From: Ruminococcus sp.
GTDB taxonomy: Bacteria > Bacillota > Clostridia > Oscillospirales > Ruminococcaceae
NCBI RefSeq assembly: GCF_024692365.1
Contig: NZ_JAILMR010000120.1
Span: 1-36,030, forward strand
Reading direction: 5' to 3'
Length of the DNA: 36,030 nt
In this document: positions 31,818-36,030 of the stretch, in pieces
Numbering within the stretch: position 1 is the stretch's first letter
Layout of the letters: each line of letters begins with the position of its first letter
Translations under genes and position numbers: made by a program
The notes under the pieces: generated by a model
Databases searched by the model: none
Told to the model about the DNA's origin: nothing
The model's input: the letters and a program-made list of their open reading frames with translations, nothing else

Positions 31818-33620
31818 TTACTTTCCAAGTTCGTCCATCTGCTTGATAAGGTCACCGAAAAGTGCTAAGGCATCTGTTACAGGTTTTGTGGTAGACATAT
31901 CAACACCTGCATTTTTCAGCAGTGTTATTGGGTCAGCCGAACAACCGCCCATGAGGAAGCCCTCGATATAATCCTTGACAGCAGGGGCACCCTCTTTCAA
32001 GATACGCTGTGAGAGGGCTATTGCTGCGGAGTAGCCCGTTGCATACTGATAAACATAGAAATCATAGTAGAAATGTGGGATCCGTGCCCACTCCATCTTG
32101 ATCTCATCATCGAGAACAATACCGTCGCCAAAGTACAGCTTGTTCAGGTCGCCGTATATCTCACAAAGTTTATCGGCTGTGAGAGTATCGCCCGAAGCGC
32201 ATATCTCACTGCATTTCAGCTCAAATTCAGCGAACATTGTCTGCCGATAAAGGGTAGTGCGGAACTGTTCGAGGAAGTAGTTTATCAGATAAGCTTTCTC
32301 CTTCTTGTCCTCGGTATGAGCAAGCAGGTACTGCATCAGCAGTGCTTCATTGCAGGTTGAAGCCACCTCAGCCACAAAGATAACATAATCGCTGTAAACA
32401 ACAGGCTGATTCTTGTTTGAGAGATAGGAATGTATAGCATGACCCATCTCATGCGCCAGTGTAAACATACAATCAAGTGTGTCCTTGTGATTCAACAGTA
32501 CAAAAGGATGTACTCTTGCGCCTGCGGAATAAGCACCGCTGGTCTTGTTCTCATTCTCGTAAACGTCTATCCAGCGGTTCTCGAAGCCCTCTTTCAGTAT
32601 AGCGATATAGTCCTCACCCATGGGTGCAAGTGCTTTCAGTACAGTCTCCTTGGCTTCCTCAAAGGTAACTTTCATAGTGAAATCGGATACTATCGGGGTG
32701 TAGAGGTCGTAAAAATGCAGTTCGTCAACGCCGAGAAGCTTCTTGCGCAGGGCAACATAATCGTACATATAGTTCATGTTATCGTGAACAGCTTTTATGA
32801 GATTTTGGTAGACTTCCACAGGAACCTCATTGGCTGAAAGTGAGCTTTCAAGGGCTGAATTGTACTTTCTCGCCTTGGAATAGAATTCCAGTGCTTTCAT
32901 CTGTGAATCAAGAGTTGCCGCACAGGTGTTGCGGAAATTGCCGTAGCCTTTATAAATCGAAGTGAATGCTGACTTTCTCAGTTCTCTGTCAGCATCCTTA
33001 ACAAGTGGGATATAACTGCCGTGAGTCACCTGATGTGTCTTTCCCTGACTGTCAACTGCGTCCTCGAATTTAAGGTCAGCATCAGCGAACATGGAGTATA
33101 TCTTGTCGGCAGAATTGCCCATCTCGCCTGTCAGCGCGATAAGTCTTTCCTCTGCTTCGGAGAGAACGTGTTCTTTCTTCTTGCGTATGCGGTCGAGATG
33201 TCTGCGGTAAAGTTCAAGACCGCTGTTCGCCTTGTAGAAACTGTCCAGTACATCATCGGGGATGGCGATAAATTCAGGGGTCTCAAAACTTCCTGCCGCG
33301 CCCAAAGCTACATACACGTTCATCAGCTGACCTGTGTAGCCCTGATATTTTGCAACAGCAGTATCTTCATCGGACTTGCGGTGTGCGTAGTTAGCCAGTG
33401 CATCGGCAGATACGGATATCTCGTCGCACAGCTTTAAATATTCAAGCAGAGTGTCGGCGCTTTCGCCCAGTCTGCCCTTGTATGCGGCTATCTTTTCGGG
33501 ATATTTTTTGAAATCCTCCAGTGCAGCCTCCCATGCTTCATCAGTAGGGAAAATATCTTCCAGCGCCCAGGTATTCTCCTTAGCGACTTCACTTCTCTTG
33601 GGTATTCTTTCTTCGCTCAT
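31818..33620 (-). CDS. pepF: Oligoendopeptidase F (M3B metallopeptidase)
   Basis: The 600-residue product has the M3 zinc signature 'HEMGH' at 390-394, with the third ligand probably in 'EVASTCNEAL' about 25 residues on. The oligoendopeptidase F N-terminal domain covers about 115-185. It is a cytosolic zinc enzyme that cuts short peptides. The length matches the family. The ATG at 33620 follows CGGAGGATAACAA. It is a single-gene unit with its own promoter and terminator. Confidence 0.97.
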   Translation of the reverse strand: MSEERIPKRSEVAKENTWALEDIFPTDEAWEAALEDFKKYPEKIAAYKGRLGESADTLLEYLKLCDEISVSADALANYAHRKSDEDTAVAKYQGYTGQLMNVYVALGAAGSFETPEFIAIPDDVLDSFYKANSGLELYRRHLDRIRKKKEHVLSEAEERLIALTGEMGNSADKIYSMFADADLKFEDAVDSQGKTHQVTHGSYIPLVKDADRELRKSAFTSIYKGYGNFRNTCAATLDSQMKALEFYSKARKYNSALESSLSANEVPVEVYQNLIKAVHDNMNYMYDYVALRKKLLGVDELHFYDLYTPIVSDFTMKVTFEEAKETVLKALAPMGEDYIAILKEGFENRWIDVYENENKTSGAYSAGARVHPFVLLNHKDTLDCMFTLAHEMGHAIHSYLSNKNQPVVYSDYVIFVAEVASTCNEALLMQYLLAHTEDKKEKAYLINYFLEQFRTTLYRQTMFAEFELKCSEICASGDTLTADKLCEIYGDLNKLYFGDGIVLDDEIKMEWARIPHFYYDFYVYQYATGYSAAIALSQRILKEGAPAVKDYIEGFLMGGCSADPITLLKNAGVDMSTTKPVTDALALFGDLIKQMDELGK

Positions 33621-33656
33621 TTGTTATCCTCCGTTCGGTAAAAATATAACAGTAAT

Positions 33657-33685
33657 ATTATACCATGTTCTGCTGTAAAATACAA
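33657..33685 (-). promoter_or_regulatory. pepF promoter
   Basis: TTGTAT (33680-33685) and TATAAT (33657-33662) on the minus strand, 17-bp spacer. Between here and the next promoter at 33856 I see nothing further. Confidence 0.78.
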
Positions 33686-33855
33686 GCGTTTTGTAATAAT
33701 TAGTTTTATATAACTAACCAAGAACTTCACATCAACTAACGACAGTAATCGCATCGCTATCGACAGATGGAAAGTCATCATGATGTTTCAGCTTTTAATT
33801 CGACTATAATTTTAACAAGTTTTCTAAAGTTTTAAATCAGATTTTTAGATACTTA

Positions 33856-33884
33856 TTGACAAATGTTTCTTTGAATGTTATAAT
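33856..33884 (+). promoter_or_regulatory. Consensus promoter for the leader and secreted FnIII-like gene
   Basis: TTGACA (33856-33861) and TATAAT (33879-33884) are perfect, the spacer is 17 bp, and TGT makes an extended -10. It is among the strongest-looking promoters in the window. Confidence 0.88.
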
Positions 33885-33890
33885 ATAGTT

Positions 33891-34126
33891 AATAAGTATC
33901 AAGCTAGTTATCATTTAGTTTGATGATTATTGAAAATGCTGACAGGTATACCAAAGCAAGATATATCTGCAAAGCATAAAAATGTTTAAGGGAGTTTGAT
34001 CCCGCACGTGGTAATTTAGTGAACGATAAAAATCTTTTGATATTTACCGACTTCGGATAATAACCGCATGAAAGTGTGTAAACATAAAGGTCGTTTACTA
34101 AAAATATTGAAGAAGGAGGAACTCGA
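33891..34126 (+). ncRNA. Structured leader RNA of unknown class
   Basis: About 235 nt lie between the predicted transcription start and the upstream ORF. TTAGTGAACGA (34016-34026) can pair with TCGTTTACTAA (34091-34101), but GTAAAC (34078-34083) can instead pair with GTTTAC (34093-34098). These two folds exclude each other and lie just before the AAGGAGGA ribosome site. Small GGGA/TCCC and CCGA/TCGG hairpins are also present. I could not match it to a known riboswitch. Confidence 0.45.
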
Positions 34127-34183
34127 ATGGACAAGTTTCATACGAATGTAGCAATGAATAACGCAAACGTCGATGGTATGTAG
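34127..34183 (+). CDS. 18-codon upstream ORF (leader peptide)
   Basis: The ORF encodes MDKFHTNVAMNNANVDGM and follows a near-perfect AAGGAGGA at 34113-34120 with good spacing, stronger than the AGGTG of the next gene. It ends 19 bases before the FnIII-like gene, so it could couple or attenuate translation of that gene. No residue bias points to a specific amino acid signal. Too short for homology to help. Confidence 0.5.
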   Translation: MDKFHTNVAMNNANVDGM

Positions 34184-34202
34184 AAAGGTCAGGTGAAATT
34201 TT

Positions 34203-34880
34203 ATGAAAAAGAATTTATCGAATAATATGAAGAGAGTAGCAGCAGGTATTTGCGTAATGATGATGATAAGCAGTGCAGCAGTACCTGTGGGAGTTATCGG
34301 CGGAGTTGCGGCTATAAATGCAAGTGCTCAGACCCAGAATGTATACACCCCGCCCGTTATATCTTATCTGAAAGGCAATAAGGCTGTCAAGCTCAGCTGG
34401 AATGAAATAGAAGGCGCAGAAAGATACGCGGTTGCCGGCTATGTAAACGGCGAGTGGAAGATGCTTGACAGAACTACGGACACCACTTACATACTGAGTG
34501 GTCTTAGCCCGAATACAGAGTACAGAGTTGCTATCCTGCCTATGCTGAACGGTAAATACGTCAAGGATTTCTCTAACAGCATCGTTGTAACACCTAAACC
34601 CGTTTACCCAAAGCTCGTCTCTGTACAGTACAGTTCAACCTATCATCAGTTCAGGCTGAAATGGAGCGAAGCACCTAACGCAGAGTGTTACGGAGTTGCA
34701 GTTTATCTCGCAGGAAAGTGGAAAATAGTTGACCAGACCATTCCCGCGTATAAAACTACTTATACTTCGCCAAAGCTTACCCGCGGCAAGACCTACAAGA
34801 TGATGATCGGTGCCAAAGTAAATGGCAAATGGGATCTCACCAATGTAAACAGCAGAGCTTTTACAGTTACTGTTAAATAA
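34203..34880 (+). CDS. Secreted protein with two FnIII-like repeats
   Basis: The 225-residue product has a signal peptide (to about residue 42, 'NASA') and two related beta-sandwich repeats (about 48-128 and 132-224). Both share 'KLSW/LKWSE...A(E)xYxVAxYxxGxWKxxDxT' and 'GLSPNTEYRVAILPMLNGKY' or 'LTRGKTYKMMIGAKVNGKW'. These look like fibronectin type III modules. There is no catalytic motif, dockerin or wall anchor, so it may be a free adhesion or scaffold protein. The ATG at 34203 follows AGGTGAAATTTT. Confidence 0.8.
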   Translation: MKKNLSNNMKRVAAGICVMMMISSAAVPVGVIGGVAAINASAQTQNVYTPPVISYLKGNKAVKLSWNEIEGAERYAVAGYVNGEWKMLDRTTDTTYILSGLSPNTEYRVAILPMLNGKYVKDFSNSIVVTPKPVYPKLVSVQYSSTYHQFRLKWSEAPNAECYGVAVYLAGKWKIVDQTIPAYKTTYTSPKLTRGKTYKMMIGAKVNGKWDLTNVNSRAFTVTVK

Positions 34881-35039
34881 CCCCTATTCTCTCTTACCTT
34901 ACATATAGATTATAATTACCCCTATTCAATTAAAAGACCAAAACCCAAAAAGCAACAGCCGTACTGCATTAGGTCGGTACTAATATAGAAGTTTTTCAAC
35001 AACTATTATGTAAAGACCTATACAGCGGGCTATAACAAG

Positions 35040-35076
35040 GAAAGACAGATACTTCTGCGAGAGGTATCTGTCTTTC
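35040..35076 (+). terminator. Strong hairpin, probable terminator of the FnIII-like gene
   Basis: A perfect 13-bp stem, GAAAGACAGATAC (35040-35052) with GTATCTGTCTTTC (35064-35076), lies 160 bp after the stop codon. The following sequence is AT-rich but has no clean U-tract. The rest of 34881-35141 shows nothing else. Confidence 0.6.
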
Positions 35077-35141
35077 GCTATTTATATATTTAAACTACCT
35101 TTACTTGCAATGCTGTTTACTTAAACAGTGCACAGAATAGA

Positions 35142-35170
35142 TTGACTAATCGTACATTTTATGCTATAAT
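35142..35170 (+). promoter_or_regulatory. Promoter for the AT-rich membrane-protein gene
   Basis: TTGACT (35142-35147) and TATAAT (35165-35170), 17-bp spacer, TGC extended -10. Confidence 0.82.
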
Positions 35171-35239
35171 TATAATAGATAGTGTTAGAGCTGAAGAATG
35201 CGTCAGCAATTCCATAACATCTGAGAATGAGGTGATAAT

Positions 35240-35998
35240 ATGTGGGACTTCATTAAGGAAAACTGGTCTAATATCTTTTTGATTATTGTTACAGCATCAG
35301 CTTTATTAGTATATTTGCTTCAAGAACGAAGAAAGATAACAGAAGCCGCTGCACTTATTAAAATGCAAATTGATGAGTTGCAAAACGGAATAGCAGAGAT
35401 TGACTCATATATAGTTGATGGAAAGTTAAATTTCACTGCTTTTTATGAATCACATCAGCTTTTTAGTGAAGATTATTGGAGTAAGTACAAACATTATTTT
35501 GTAAAAAGAATAGATGCAAAAGACTTTGGCACCATAAGTAAGCTGTATGAATATGCTTCCGAAATTCAAGAGCAGCAAGTATTGATGAAAAACTTGCAGA
35601 AAAACTTTTTCTTTGTTTGTCAACAGAACATAAGCAATCTGGAAACAACAGAAGTTTTGAAAACGATCAACTTTCAGAATAATGTGCAACTTGTTACCGA
35701 CTACCAAGCAAAACTAAAAGAAGCTGTAACATCAGAATTAGATGAAGAAACAGCACAAGCTGTAACGGAAATAATTCAAAAAGCTACAGCAGGGTATGCA
35801 TTTCCCTCAAATCCTAATAGCCTGACCGATAATCGGCAACTGATACTTAATCTTGTTAACCAACAGTATTTCACCACTTACTCCCCATTACAGATCAAAT
35901 TGAGCTTAGAAAAATATATTAAAAAGTACTCTCTTCTTGAAATTGACGGTACTGATGGTTATAAAACTATCAAAAAGATATCTGAACGCAGATTTTGA
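35240..35998 (+). CDS. Single-TM protein of unknown function, AT-rich
   Basis: The 252-residue product has one N-terminal membrane segment (about 10-28, 'IFLIIVTASALLVYLL'), a short coiled coil (about 30-55), and a helical cytosolic domain. The C-terminal region (about 195-250) with 'YSPLQIKLSLEKYIKKYSLLEID' could be a separate module. I recognise no family. Base use is clearly more AT-rich than its neighbours, which suggests recent acquisition. The ATG at 35240 follows GAGGTGATAAT. It is the last gene in the window, so its operon context is unknown. Confidence 0.75.
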   Translation: MWDFIKENWSNIFLIIVTASALLVYLLQERRKITEAAALIKMQIDELQNGIAEIDSYIVDGKLNFTAFYESHQLFSEDYWSKYKHYFVKRIDAKDFGTISKLYEYASEIQEQQVLMKNLQKNFFFVCQQNISNLETTEVLKTINFQNNVQLVTDYQAKLKEAVTSELDEETAQAVTEIIQKATAGYAFPSNPNSLTDNRQLILNLVNQQYFTTYSPLQIKLSLEKYIKKYSLLEIDGTDGYKTIKKISERRF

Positions 35999-36030
35999 GT
36001 TATTAACAATGATATTGTTTGCAGGGTGCT

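Noticed and set aside
33891-34126. Cyclic-di-GMP riboswitch
   Set aside because: A GCAAAGC word is present, but the conserved pairing partners and receptor motifs of that class are not.

Overview
The window reads as chromosomal DNA from a fibrolytic Ruminococcus (Oscillospiraceae), most likely close to Ruminococcus albus. Two secreted proteins carry type I dockerins with the 'NVTD/NITD...AAH(I/V)' helices that I associate with R. albus. Regulation is Gram-positive in style (consensus TTGACA-17-TATAAT promoters, strong AGGAGG ribosome sites, a T-box leader), and the housekeeping genes are Firmicutes-like (pheST, ireB, pepF, pdaA). The species is an inference; no rRNA or tRNA gene is visible.

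Layout. 1-7.1 kb, plus strand: a flotillin-like protein, a transglutaminase-fold lipoprotein, a dockerin-bearing glucosaminidase, and a protein of ten zinc ribbons on flexible linkers. 7.2-18.6 kb, minus strand: a Ter (TerD-type) stress island transcribed as YceG-like, TelA/YceH-like, TerD, TerD with an insert, a PMCA-type Ca2+ ATPase, a phosphoribosyltransferase-TRSP protein, a StiP-family protein and a HAD phosphatase. Internal promoters and terminators split it into at least three units. 18.6-25.5 kb, minus strand: a PdaA-like deacetylase, IreB, and a phenylalanine operon. That operon starts with a T-box leader whose specifier codon is UUC and runs through a methyltransferase, a 106-bp hairpin element, pheS, a small membrane-protein gene and pheT. 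25.5-28.0 kb, minus strand: a DMT transporter with an extra C-terminal membrane region, a DUF3783 protein and a two-TM protein. 28.3-31.7 kb, plus strand: a dockerin/FnIII/transglutaminase-fold protein, a lipoprotein and an acyltransferase-3 protein. 31.8-33.6 kb, minus strand: oligoendopeptidase F. 33.9-36.0 kb, plus strand: a long structured leader with an 18-codon upstream ORF before a secreted FnIII-like protein, then an AT-rich orphan membrane protein.

How the parts may work together. The Ter island joins Ca2+-binding TerD proteins and a Ca2+ pump to a short set of enzymes that published comparative genomics predicts to make or process a nucleoside-like metabolite; here the set is cut down to three enzymes under its own palindrome-rich promoter. 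The secreted proteins (dockerins, glucosaminidase, transglutaminase folds, FnIII modules, lipoproteins) suggest work at the cell surface. The phenylalanine operon should respond to uncharged tRNA-Phe. The best candidates for undescribed biology are the ten-zinc-ribbon protein, the compact Ter module with its operator-like repeats, the phenylalanine operon with two unrelated genes and a hairpin element inside it, and the leader at 33.9-34.2 kb.
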